Positions 25,531 to 33,142 of a DNA stretch of 43,066 bases are shown in pieces (positions within the stretch are counted from its first letter, which is position 1; every line of letters starts with the position of its first letter). Source of the stretch: Candidatus Solibacter usitatus (GTDB lineage: Bacteria; Acidobacteriota; Terriglobia; Bryobacterales; Bryobacteraceae); NCBI GenBank assembly GCA_016191645.1, contig JACPVQ010000016.1, forward strand, positions 1 through 43,066, read 5' to 3'. The notes beneath the pieces were generated by a model that saw only the letters and a list, made by a program, of their open reading frames with translations, had not been told where the DNA came from and made no database searches. A program made the position numbers and the translations under genes.

Positions 25531-27938
25531 CGCATACGAGCGCCGATCTACTGGAATTCGAAGCCTTACGCCTGCTGGTGGGGCGCTATGTCGGCAGCCC
25601 GATGGGTCGCGACTTGTTGCAACAGGCCGCGCCACTGAAAGACCGCGCGGCGATAGAGCAACTGCATCGCGACACCGCCGAGGCGATGGACTACCTCAGG
25701 ACCGCGGCTCAGCCAAAGCTCGCCGCCCGCGGATCTGTGCTCCGCCTGCGATTCACCGATCTGCCGGATTGTAGCGCCGCGGTGCAAAAAGTGCGCATCG
25801 AAGGCGCCGTGCTCGACGGCAAAGAAATCTTCGATGTGCTCGGCTTGTTGGATCGCGCCGCGGACGTCCGCTCCGTGTTGGACGGTATGGGCAGCACCTT
25901 CCCTTTGCTCACCGCGAAGGCGCGCGGGTTCGGCGATTTCCGTCCTTTGCTGCGCGAGCTTGCGGGGCGCATCGAACCCGATGGTTCGGTTTCCGACCAC
26001 GCGAGCGTGGCCCTTCATCGCATCCGCCGCGGGATTGAAAAGCAGAAGCAGCAGATTCAGGAATCGTTGGAACGCTTCATGAAGGCACACCGCGCCGACG
26101 GCGTCCTGCAGGAAGATTTCGTCACTCTTCGCAACGACAGGTTTGTCGTTCCCATCGTTGCCGGACAGCAGGCACGCGTGCAAGGAGTGATTCATGGCTC
26201 CAGCGGGAGCGGACATTCCCTGTTTGTCGAGCCGCTGGAAACCATCGACCGCAATAACGAACTGGTGCGCATGGTGGAGGAAGAACTGCGCGAAGTTCAT
26301 CGCATTCTGCGCGAAATGTCGGCACGATTGCGCACGGAGGCGCCGGCCATCGCCTTAGCGCGCACGTTGCTCGGCGAGTTCGATTGGATTTTCGCGAAGG
26401 CAAGTTTTGCTTTGGAGTTCCAATGCGTCATTCCACGCTTCAGCCCCGAAGACAAACCGGTGCTTCGTCTGGAAGCCGCGCGGCATCCGCTTCTGGAAGA
26501 CGTGTTGCGGCGGCAGGGAAAAACCGTGATCCCGATTTCCTTTGTGCTGGACAAGGAAACGCGCACGCTGCTGCTGAGCGGACCCAATACGGGCGGTAAG
26601 ACAGTGACGCTGAAAACCGCGGGCCTGTTGGCTTTGATGGCGCAATCCGGAATTCCAGTTCCCGCCCGCGAGGCTGAGTTTCCGCTGTTCGACCAGGTGC
26701 TGGCCGATCTTGGCGACAATCAATCAATCGCCGAAAGCCTGAGCAGTTTTTCCTCGCACATTCGCCGGATGAATGAGATTCTGCGTCTGGTAACCCCGGA
26801 TTCCCTTGTGTTGCTTGACGAATTGGGGCGCGCGACAGATCCCGAAGAGGGTGGCGCGCTTGGGATCGCGATTCTGGAAAACCTGCGGTCGTGGAAGGCG
26901 TTTACTCTAGCATCCACACATTTGCTGGCGTTGAAGGTTTTTGCGGGCAGCCGCGATGGCGTGTTGAACGGCTCCATGGGGTTCAACCGGGAAACGCTGG
27001 CACCAACGTATTTGTTGCGATTGGGCGCGCCGGGTGAATCCGCGGGGTTGTCCATTGCGGGGAGCTTGGGGATGCCGCCGGACCTGATCGCAAGAGCACG
27101 CGCGGCGATGTCCAATCGCGAACGCGATTTGGCGGACTATCTGACGCAACTGCAAACGCGAACCGCGGAACTGGCGGAAGAGACGGAGCAACTGCGCGAG
27201 CAGCGCAAATCGCTGGAAGCGCGCGAGGCTTCACTCGCCAAAGAGTGGGAGCGGAAGGAGAGCGGCAGAATAAAAGAAATCGAGCGGCGGGCCGAAGAGA
27301 TTGCCCGCAAGTTCGAGGAGGAGTCGCGCAAGACCATCGATTCCATTTTGCAAGGCGCGGCCAATCGCAAATCCGCCGACCAAGCGCGTACAAAGACGGC
27401 CAAGACCATTCGCGAATTCAAGGAAGAGTTTCAGGCAGCGGTGAGGGCGGGAACGGACGCTCCGCCGCCGCTGCAAGTTCAGGAAGGCGCGCGCGTCAGG
27501 CTAAAGAACGTTCGCGAGCCCGCGAAGGTGCGGCGCATTCTGGGGCCCGGCCGTTATGAGGTGGAGGCCGGATTTTTGAAAATGCAGGTGCAGGCGGAAG
27601 ATGTTGTCGAGGTTCTACCCGCTTCCGATGAGGGCTCGCGTCTTCCGGCGAATGTCACCTTCAAACCTGCCGGACCGGCGTGGGATGTCAGCTTCCAGGA
27701 GATCAACGTCATCGGCAAGCGCGTCGAAGAGGCGCTGGACGAACTGGACAAATTTCTGGATCATGCCGCGATGGCTTCCGTGCAGCGCATTCGCATTGTG
27801 CATGGCCACGGGATGGGTGTACTGAAGAGAGCGGTGGCGGAGTTTCTGTCGAAAAACCCGCATGTTGCGAGATTCTTGCCAGCCACGCAAAGTGAAGGCG
27901 GCGCCGGAGCCACCATCGTCGAGATGCGCGAAAACTAG
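25527..27938 (+). CDS. mutS2: MutS2 family ATPase with C-terminal Smr domain
   Basis: The 803-residue protein has the MutS2 core. The helical clamp region (~150-300) includes DFVTLRNDRFVVPI. The ATPase has Walker A GPNTGGKT (352-359) and Walker B LVLLDELGRATDPEEGG (427-443). A long coiled coil (~525-640) is rich in Glu, Arg and Ala, then a KOW-like segment (EGARVRLKNVREPAKVRRIL) and the Smr domain at ~725-800. MutS2 acts in suppressing homologous recombination and in ribosome-collision rescue in Firmicutes. In the Smr domain the HGHGMG motif is present, but the usual LDLRG is replaced by INVIG. The start overlaps the Nudix stop as ATGA. A palindrome array begins 2 bp after the stop. Confidence 0.95.
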   Translation: MTHTSADLLEFEALRLLVGRYVGSPMGRDLLQQAAPLKDRAAIEQLHRDTAEAMDYLRTAAQPKLAARGSVLRLRFTDLPDCSAAVQKVRIEGAVLDGKEIFDVLGLLDRAADVRSVLDGMGSTFPLLTAKARGFGDFRPLLRELAGRIEPDGSVSDHASVALHRIRRGIEKQKQQIQESLERFMKAHRADGVLQEDFVTLRNDRFVVPIVAGQQARVQGVIHGSSGSGHSLFVEPLETIDRNNELVRMVEEELREVHRILREMSARLRTEAPAIALARTLLGEFDWIFAKASFALEFQCVIPRFSPEDKPVLRLEAARHPLLEDVLRRQGKTVIPISFVLDKETRTLLLSGPNTGGKTVTLKTAGLLALMAQSGIPVPAREAEFPLFDQVLADLGDNQSIAESLSSFSSHIRRMNEILRLVTPDSLVLLDELGRATDPEEGGALGIAILENLRSWKAFTLASTHLLALKVFAGSRDGVLNGSMGFNRETLAPTYLLRLGAPGESAGLSIAGSLGMPPDLIARARAAMSNRERDLADYLTQLQTRTAELAEETEQLREQRKSLEAREASLAKEWERKESGRIKEIERRAEEIARKFEEESRKTIDSILQGAANRKSADQARTKTAKTIREFKEEFQAAVRAGTDAPPPLQVQEGARVRLKNVREPAKVRRILGPGRYEVEAGFLKMQVQAEDVVEVLPASDEGSRLPANVTFKPAGPAWDVSFQEINVIGKRVEEALDELDKFLDHAAMASVQRIRIVHGHGMGVLKRAVAEFLSKNPHVARFLPATQSEGGAGATIVEMREN

Positions 27939-27939
27939 C

Positions 27940-28028
27940 GAGGCTAAAGCCTCACGCAAGCTGAAGCTTGCCCCACAGCCCGAAGCATTTGTGGGGCAAG
28001 CTTCAGCTTGCGGCGGGCTTCAGCCCGC
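27940..28028. repeat. Mirror-symmetric palindrome array, GCTTCAGC type (element B)
   Basis: Four palindromes are present: GAGGCT/AGCCTC (27940-27953), GCAAGCT/AGCTTGC (27956-27971), a second GCAAGCT/AGCTTGC (27996-28011) and GCGGGCT/AGCCCGC (28013-28028). The left pair have AA or GA at the centre and the right pair TC, so orientation flips in the middle. The design matches elements A and C but with a different core. Confidence 0.85.
27956..28011. terminator. Large perfect stem-loop between converging genes
   Basis: The 22-bp segment 27956-27977 is the exact reverse complement of 27990-28011, with a 12-nt loop. The stem lies 17 bp after the mutS2 stop and 44 bp before the end of the convergent small gene, so it could terminate both directions. 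There is no T-run on either side, which makes a classical intrinsic terminator uncertain. Confidence 0.5.
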
Positions 28029-28055
28029 TTCTGGTGAAAACGGAGATTGCCGCCT

Positions 28056-28253
28056 CTATCGCCGCATTCTTCCGGCCCAAGCCAGGAAGCGCAGCATCTC
28101 AGACCGATGTTGCCAAAGAAATCGCCAGAACGTTCGGCTGTCGATTTCATCCGCATGCATACCCCAGTAGGTTTCCATACGCCAGCGCAAGTACGGGCTG
28201 CGCCAAGGACAGATACGGTAGCCGCCGGTTGCCTGCCAGAGGAAGGCGAACAC
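28056..28253 (-). CDS. Small aromatic-rich protein of unknown function
   Basis: The 65-residue protein is rich in Trp, Arg and Phe (FLWQATGGYRICPW, PYLRWRMETYWGMHADEID, TFWRFLWQHRSEMLRFLAW). I believe similar small proteins occur in other Acidobacteriota, but I cannot name a family. It has no signal peptide. The start is a GTG placed directly after the TAG stop of the preceding VWFA gene, with no base between. AAAGGA lies 6 nt before the GTG, inside the end of the upstream gene, which supports the start and suggests coupled translation. Confidence 0.65.
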   Translation of the reverse strand: MFAFLWQATGGYRICPWRSPYLRWRMETYWGMHADEIDSRTFWRFLWQHRSEMLRFLAWAGRMRR

Positions 28254-29162
28254 CTAAGATCCTTTGCGGCCGGCGGCCTTCGCGTAATAGCCGGATCGCG
28301 TGCGCACGGTTGGATTGCCCGGCCCCTTGACGCTGACTTTGATGGTGCGAAAAGTTCCGTCCAGAGCCGAGTTGGAGGGGGAATATGCCAGCATGAACTG
28401 GTTGCGGATCTCGTAGGCCACTTCCAGGGCAATCTTCTCAGTCTCGGCAAGCTCCTTCGGAAAGAACGCTAATCCGCCGGAAGCCGCGGCCAGACCTTGC
28501 AACGCTTTCTTTGCCTTCAACGCTTCGCGACGCTCTTCCTCGTTCAGCAGACCGATGCAGTAGATGAGCACCTCGCTGCGGTGCGCTTTCTCAATGAGCT
28601 TTTCATACGTCATGAGACTGGTGTTGTCGTTGCCGTCCGTCACCACCAGCAACACTCGCTTATCGCGCTTCCCTTTTTCCTTGGCTTCGTCGATGGACAT
28701 GCTGATGGCGTCGCGCATGGCCGTGCCGCCGCGCGAATTAATCTGTGACAGACCTTCCTCCATTTTCTTGATGTCGTTGGTGAAAGGAACATCCAGATAG
28801 GCCTCATCGTTGAAGTTGACGATAAACACCTCGTCTTTCGGATTGGAGTTTTTCACTAAAGCAAGAGCGGCCGCCTCCACCTTCTGCCGTTTGTTGCGCA
28901 TGCTGCCGCTGTTGTCGATGATCAATCCCATGGAGACAGGGATGTCCTCGCGCAAAAAGCGGCTGATGCGCTGCTCGACATTGTTTTCCGCCACGCGAAA
29001 AGCTTCCTTGGGCAGTTGCGTCAGCAGTTTGCCGTTTTTGTCCATCACGCTGGCATGCAGTACGACAAGACTGGTTTCGGTACTGAAGGTGGCCTGTGTC
29101 TGGCCCGAATCCGCAAGAGTGAATAAGAGGAATAAGAAAACGAAACTATTGCGAAGGAGCAT
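28254..29162 (-). CDS. VWFA-related Acidobacterial domain protein
   Basis: The 302-residue protein has a signal peptide (MLLRNSFVFLFLLFTLADSG) and a short beta domain (SLVVLHASVMDKNGKLL, EAFRVAENNVEQRI). A von Willebrand A domain follows, with the metal-ion-dependent adhesion motif DNSGSM at 83-88, the threonine segment GGTAMRDAI and the Asp of VVTDGNDNTS. The C-terminus (EIRNQFMLAYSPSN, RTIKVSVKGPGNPTVRTRSGYYA) is diagnostic of the family. It is exported or surface-anchored and probably binds proteins; no partner is known. The start overlaps the preceding paralogue by 17 bp, and a small gene follows with no gap. Confidence 0.93.
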   Translation of the reverse strand: MLLRNSFVFLFLLFTLADSGQTQATFSTETSLVVLHASVMDKNGKLLTQLPKEAFRVAENNVEQRISRFLREDIPVSMGLIIDNSGSMRNKRQKVEAAALALVKNSNPKDEVFIVNFNDEAYLDVPFTNDIKKMEEGLSQINSRGGTAMRDAISMSIDEAKEKGKRDKRVLLVVTDGNDNTSLMTYEKLIEKAHRSEVLIYCIGLLNEEERREALKAKKALQGLAAASGGLAFFPKELAETEKIALEVAYEIRNQFMLAYSPSNSALDGTFRTIKVSVKGPGNPTVRTRSGYYAKAAGRKGS

Positions 29163-30159
29163 AGTAACCCAAACGCCAAAACGCGCGCAGTTGTGGGAAT
29201 CCCCTTGGCTGCTTCACCTTGACCTTAACTCTCCTGTACTTTCCATCCCGGTTCTGATTGATTGGTTTGTAGCCGAGCACATATTGATTGCGCAGTTCGA
29301 TGCCGATCTTCGCGGCCACGTCCGGCAACTCATTGAGGTTCTCAATGGGGAAATGCCGGCCGCCAGTTTTCTCGGCGATCTCGCTGAGCAGGCCGGGACC
29401 GGACAACTCTTCCGCCGTTCGGCCGCGCGCCGAGGCGGGTTCGAAAATTCCCATCGCATAGAGTTGGACGTCCGCCTCCGCCACCAGGTTGCGAATCTCG
29501 CTTTCCGTATAGCGGCTGCTATTGTCGCCGCCGTCGGAGATAACAAGAATCGCCTTGCGCGGATTCTTGGCTTTCTTCATTGTGTTGATGGCCAGGTAGA
29601 TGGCGTCGAGCAGGGCGGTCTTTCCCTTGGCTTGGGTAAACGTGAGGCGGTTTTGGATTTCTTCTGTGGCGTGGGTGAACGGAACAATCAACTCCGCGCG
29701 ATCGTTAAACTGAACCAGAAAGAACTCGTCTTCCGGATTCGCCGTCTTGAAAAACTGCGAGGCGGCTTGCCGGGACTTGTTCAGCTTGCTGCCCATGCTA
29801 CCGCTGGTATCGAAAACCAACCCCACGGAGAGTGGCGCGTCTTCGCTGGAAAACTGAGTGATATTCTGCGCGACGTTATCTTCCCACAGTTGGAAGAAGT
29901 CCTTGTCGAGATTGGTTACGAAGCGGTTCACGGGGTCCGTGACGGTAACGTTGATCAGCACCAGAGTGCTGTCCACGCGCAGGTTTGCGGGGCCCCGCGC
30001 ACCGGGAGCTTCCGTACCTGGCTTCGCCCGCGGCTCGATGGCGACTTTCGCCTGGCTCTGTTGCGCGGTAGTATCAGCGGGCTTTGACGGGATCTTATCG
30101 GCGGTCAAGCCGAGCCCAACGACAGCAAGCCCGAGAACGCCAATTCTCCGTGCAGCCAT
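29146..30159 (-). CDS. VWFA-related Acidobacterial domain protein (paralogue)
   Basis: The protein of about 337 residues starts MAARRIGVLGLAVVGLGL, a signal or anchor segment, followed by a Pro/Ala/Lys linker. The N-terminal beta domain reads STLVLINVTVTDPVNRFV. The VWA domain has the adhesion motif DTSGSM (117-122) and VISDGGDNSS. The C-terminus again matches the family (ELRNQYVLGYKPINQNRDGKYRRVKVKV, LRAFWRLGYYA). It is a diverged paralogue of the next gene, and the two are co-transcribed. ATG 30159 is chosen over an upstream frame because GGAGGG precedes it by 7 nt and the hydrophobic segment starts there. Confidence 0.93.
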   Translation of the reverse strand: MAARRIGVLGLAVVGLGLTADKIPSKPADTTAQQSQAKVAIEPRAKPGTEAPGARGPANLRVDSTLVLINVTVTDPVNRFVTNLDKDFFQLWEDNVAQNITQFSSEDAPLSVGLVFDTSGSMGSKLNKSRQAASQFFKTANPEDEFFLVQFNDRAELIVPFTHATEEIQNRLTFTQAKGKTALLDAIYLAINTMKKAKNPRKAILVISDGGDNSSRYTESEIRNLVAEADVQLYAMGIFEPASARGRTAEELSGPGLLSEIAEKTGGRHFPIENLNELPDVAAKIGIELRNQYVLGYKPINQNRDGKYRRVKVKVKQPRGFPQLRAFWRLGYYAPSQ

Positions 30160-30183
30160 TTTCGAACCCTCCAAACTGCCTAA

Positions 30184-30189
30184 AGTATA
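30184..30189 (-). promoter_or_regulatory. -10 box for the VWFA gene pair
   Basis: TATACT on the minus strand lies 24 nt before ATG 30159. Transcription would start about 17 nt before the ATG, leaving the GGAGGG ribosome site in the leader. A matching -35 box is not clear. Confidence 0.4.
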
Positions 30190-30238
30190 CCACTTCGTAT
30201 TTTGCAAGTTTCCCGTTTCAAATGAGCTCAAATTGACA

Positions 30239-30244
30239 TATGAT
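30239..30244 (+). promoter_or_regulatory. -10-like box close to the Rieske gene start
   Basis: TATGAT lies 7 nt before ATG 30252 with no ribosome-binding site between. A TTGACA at 30233-30238 is directly adjacent and too close to act as its -35. Confidence 0.35.
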
Positions 30245-30251
30245 AAGCAGC

Positions 30252-30758
30252 ATGAGTGAACAGGGGTCCAACGCTCGAACACTGCAACGACGGGGGTTTC
30301 ATACCGCCGTCATTAATGGATTGGGAGGCTTGATGGGAATGGCTCTGTCCGTCCCGGCGGCTATTTATCTGTTGTTTCCACCGCGAGGCAAGAAAGGCGC
30401 GGAGTGGGTGGAAGCAGCGGATTTGTCGAAACTGGAGACCAACGTTCCCGAAGAAATCGTCTTTCGGCGTACTCGCGTGGACGGTTGGAAAATTTCCAGT
30501 GAAAAGAGTACGGCTTGGGTCATCAAGAAGTCGCCCGCGGAGGTGATTGCTTTCGCGCCCACCTGCACGCATCTTGGTTGCGCCTTCCGCTATGAAGAGT
30601 CGAGGAAGACATTTCTTTGCCCCTGCCACAATTCCGATTTCAGCTTGGATGGAAAAGTGATCGACGGACCGGCGCCGCGGCCGCTGGATCGATTCGAAGT
30701 AAGAATTCAGGGCACCAAGCTACTTTTGGGCCCAATGGAAAAGGTTCCGGAGGCGTAG
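30252..30758 (+). CDS. Rieske iron-sulfur protein of a bc-type complex (QcrA-like)
   Basis: The 168-residue protein has a single N-terminal transmembrane segment (GFHTAVINGLGGLMGMALSV) after a basic, Arg-Arg-containing stretch, typical of a Tat-inserted Rieske anchor. The cluster motifs are complete: CTHLGC (105-110) and CPCHNSDF (123-130), with two Cys and two His binding a 2Fe-2S cluster. It would pass electrons from quinol to cytochrome c in the cytoplasmic or inner membrane. A start at 30240 is possible; 30252 is preferred because of the promoter position and usual N-terminus. Cytochrome b begins 3 bp after its stop. Confidence 0.93.
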   Translation: MSEQGSNARTLQRRGFHTAVINGLGGLMGMALSVPAAIYLLFPPRGKKGAEWVEAADLSKLETNVPEEIVFRRTRVDGWKISSEKSTAWVIKKSPAEVIAFAPTCTHLGCAFRYEESRKTFLCPCHNSDFSLDGKVIDGPAPRPLDRFEVRIQGTKLLLGPMEKVPEA

Positions 30759-30761
30759 CCC

Positions 30762-31694
30762 ATGCCACGCCGAATCCTGAACTGGATTGAGTCCCGCACG
30801 GGGCTCGAGACCGCCGTCAATCATTTTCTTTACGAAGACATCCCCGCCTCCAGCGGCTGGCACAATGTTTTTGGGAGCGTGGCGCTGTTCTGTTTCCTGG
30901 TACAGGCGTTCACCGGGACGATGCTCGCCCTAAACTATGCGCCGTTACCGGGCGAGGCCTACAACAGCATCAAGTACATCATGACGGAGCTGACCGGAGG
31001 ACGCCTGATTCGAGGGCTGCACCATTGGGGAGCGAGCATGATGATTGTCGTTGTGGTGCTCCACATGGTGCAGGTGTTGATCTTCGGCGCATACAAAAAA
31101 CCGCGCGAGGCGACATGGATGGTGGGCATTCTTCTGCTGATGGTAACCATGGGGTTTGGGCTCACGGGCTATCTTCTACCGTGGGATAACCGGGCTTATT
31201 GGGGAACCGTCGTGACCACGCAAATCGCCGGTCTGGCGCCCGGCCTGGGGCCGTATGTGCAGAGGTTGATGGGCGCGGAACATGGGGTGGGCGTGGTGAC
31301 CTTCACCAGGTTTTACGCGGCCCACACGATGTTGCTGCCCATCACCATCATGCTCCTCATCGCTTTCCACATTTATCTGGTACGAAAGCACGGCGTTACT
31401 CCTCTGGCCGGCGACCAACTGCCGAAGAAAAAATTCTTTCCGGAGCAAGTCTTCAAAGATACCGTCGCGGTGTTTGTCGTGTTCACCATCCTGTTTGTGA
31501 TGGCCGTAACGCTGAAGGTTCCCCTGGAGCGATTAGCGGATCCCACAGATAAGACGTACACTCCGCGGCCCAAATGTTTACTTATATTCATTTTAAGTAC
31601 CACATATCATACATTTTCTGAATCTTGGAGCGGCCAAAGTGGGCCCCGATTTGGCCGGTCTGTCAATGCGGCGCGATGCGAAGTGGATGATTGA
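30762..31694 (+). CDS. Cytochrome b (QcrB/b6-like), C-terminus lost
   Basis: Residues 1-270 are a normal cytochrome b. Four core helices carry heme ligands at His87 or 88, His101, His188 and His203 (RGLHHWGASMM, LHMVQV, FYAAHTMLL, AFHIYLVRKHG). The first helix of the C-terminal domain follows (FKDTVAVFVVFTILFVMAVTL), then LADPTDKTYTPRP. In the family this last motif is followed by EWYFLF and two to three more helices. Here it switches after Pro270 (codon ending at 31571) to KCLLIFILST and an unrelated tail read from 52 bp of AT-rich DNA. At least the last helices are missing. As it stands it is unlikely to make a normal quinol site. Confidence 0.85.
   Translation: MPRRILNWIESRTGLETAVNHFLYEDIPASSGWHNVFGSVALFCFLVQAFTGTMLALNYAPLPGEAYNSIKYIMTELTGGRLIRGLHHWGASMMIVVVVLHMVQVLIFGAYKKPREATWMVGILLLMVTMGFGLTGYLLPWDNRAYWGTVVTTQIAGLAPGLGPYVQRLMGAEHGVGVVTFTRFYAAHTMLLPITIMLLIAFHIYLVRKHGVTPLAGDQLPKKKFFPEQVFKDTVAVFVVFTILFVMAVTLKVPLERLADPTDKTYTPRPKCLLIFILSTTYHTFSESWSGQSGPRFGRSVNAARCEVDD
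31572..31623. other. AT-rich junction inside the bc operon
   Basis: This 52-bp stretch contains only 11 G or C (about 21%), against roughly 60% on both sides. It begins exactly after the cytochrome b YTPRP codons and ends where cytochrome c coding similarity (LGAAKVGPDL) resumes. It marks a deletion scar, a small insertion or an assembly join. Confidence 0.7.
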
Positions 31695-32076
31695 CCATTT
31701 CAAACGGCCGCAAGAGCTGGTGCCTGGTTCCTCCATGCCACCCATCCTGCTGCCGGACGCGCAGTTGAATGCGCTTGCCGCATTTCTATTAAAGATAGAG
31801 ATCCAGAACGCGAAGGAGCTTCGGGAAGCGCCGCAGGAAATGGTGGATGGCGCGCTGGTGTATCAACAAAACCGCTGCGGCGTCTGTCATCAGGTGAACG
31901 GAGTGGGGATGAAGCTCGGCCCGCCCCTGAACGGACTTGCCGCGCGACGCACCCGCGCCTGGGTGGAGGAGCACTTCGCCAACCCGCAGAAACTTTCGCC
32001 TGGCAGCAAAATGCCGCCCTACCGGCTGAATCCGCGAGACCTGGAGAGGCTGACTTCTTATTTGATGTCTCTCTAG
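31639..32076 (+). CDS. Di-domain cytochrome c remnant
   Basis: The reading frame preserves two tandem cytochrome c-like domains. The first has GPDLAGLSMRRDAKWMIDHF and the axial-ligand region GSSMPP but lacks its CxxCH. The in-frame codons just upstream (from about 31624, LGAAKV) continue the domain until the AT-rich junction. The second domain is complete: CGVCH, LGPPLNGL and the methionine region GSKMPPYRL. In related operons such domains are fused to the end of cytochrome b or follow it. Without an export signal the piece as annotated is probably not functional. It ends in a CTAG shared with the convergent two-cupin gene. Confidence 0.75.
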   Translation: MGPDLAGLSMRRDAKWMIDHFKRPQELVPGSSMPPILLPDAQLNALAAFLLKIEIQNAKELREAPQEMVDGALVYQQNRCGVCHQVNGVGMKLGPPLNGLAARRTRAWVEEHFANPQKLSPGSKMPPYRLNPRDLERLTSYLMSL

Positions 32077-33105
32077 TGCGGCTTGGCCGATTCGAACAGG
32101 TGCGCGATGTTCGTATACCCGTTCATCGCCAGACGGCACGATGGACCCTCGCCGTACCAGCGCGGCGCGTGGAATGTGTACAGCGGCACATAGACAACGT
32201 CCCCTTCGCTGGCGATCACCACGCCCTGCCCTTCAATCGGATAGCGGATCTGCCCCAAGGTAATCAGCCAGAACTCCGCGCACTCGGGATGATAGTGGCC
32301 TTTGTCGTTGGGATTGATGGGCGGCAGTTTGCTCGCATAGCCGTAGATGGCGTTCGACACAGCGCGGTCGTCATGGATAAAGCGGTGCGTGAAATTCTTG
32401 TCCTTGTTCTCCGGAAGCTGCGCTAACTCAAACAGATTGATGTGCGGTTTGTTGCCATTGGCATAGGGAGCGGGTTTACGGTTGAGCGTGACGGGAATAA
32501 ACTTGAAGCCCGGCACCTCGGGGGGCGTCACATCTTTCGGATAGAGCGTCTTTGCCTTGGCGATATTCACTTCCCAGCGCAGGGAGGGCGTTTCGCCAAC
32601 CACTTCCATCGAATAGATGGTCTGCATGGGCGCTTGCACCATGGACCCGCGGCGGGCGACGAAGGGTTCCTGACCTTCGATCTCGAAGCGGATCTGGCCT
32701 TCCAGAATGACCAACCATGCGCGCGTGTCCGGATGGAAGCGGCGTCCAACTTTGGCTCCCACGGGAGACATTACATATTCGCCGCGCAAATGATCGTCAT
32801 CGACAACCACTTCGCGCCAAGCTGTTTGTCCCTTGTGTTTGGCTTTCACATCCGACAGTTTCGTATGGGGCTTATGAGGGGGAAGGTACTTCGGCAACGC
32901 GTCCGGTTTCGGAGCCCACGATGGCTCTTCGTTTGTGCGCCGCTGTGCATAGAGGGTTCGTATGGGGCTTATGAGGGGGAAGGTACTTCGGCAACGCGTC
33001 CGGTTTCGGAGCCCACGATGGCTCTTCGTTTGTGCGCCGCTGTGCATAGAGGGTGGTGAGCGCGACCATGGCTGTGAAGGCCGCTACGAAAAACAGTTTC
33101 CGCAT
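32073..33105 (-). pseudogene. Secreted two-cupin protein, frameshifted by a 97-bp tandem duplication
   Basis: The 5' part (33105 down) encodes a signal peptide MRKLFFVAAFTAMVALTTLYAQ and then RRTNEEPSWAPKPDALPKYL. The same segment, starting TLYAQRRTNEEPSW, is encoded again in another frame from the second copy and continues into two cupin domains (RAWLVILEGQIRFEIEGQEP; GHYHPECAEFWLITLGQIRY). Removing one 97-bp copy restores a single open frame of 312 codons, giving a 311-residue protein. Cupin His/Glu metal ligands are visible in the second domain (HYHPE). The enzymatic role is unknown. A TAGAAT box lies 10 nt before ATG 33105. Intact function would require loss of one repeat copy. Confidence 0.88.
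32860..33053. repeat. Exact 97-bp tandem duplication
   Basis: Positions 32860-32956 and 32957-33053 are identical, base for base. Only one extra base (T) matches beyond the unit, so there is no longer homology at the borders. Because 97 is not a multiple of three, the duplication shifts the reading frame of the gene that contains it. Confidence 0.95.
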
Positions 33106-33115
33106 AATGCACGGA

Positions 33116-33121
33116 ATTCTA
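33116..33121 (-). promoter_or_regulatory. -10-like box for the two-cupin gene
   Basis: TAGAAT on the minus strand lies 10 nt before ATG 33105. The same hexamer is used at 22149-22154. Confidence 0.35.
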
Positions 33122-33142
33122 ACACACCTGGAATGGAAGCGA

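Noticed and set aside
30233-30238. TTGACA as a -35 box for the Rieske gene
   Set aside because: A -10 at 17 bp spacing would fall inside the coding sequence, and the good TATGAT is directly adjacent. The match is probably accidental.
31560-31700. Programmed frameshift joining cytochrome b to cytochrome c
   Set aside because: The missing part is protein sequence (helices and a heme motif), not a single-frame change, and the junction is compositionally foreign. A frameshift alone would not restore the family sequence.
32958-33047. ATG at 33047 as the start of the two-cupin protein
   Set aside because: Its first ~30 residues come from reading the second repeat copy out of frame. The authentic signal peptide starts at 33105 in the other frame.
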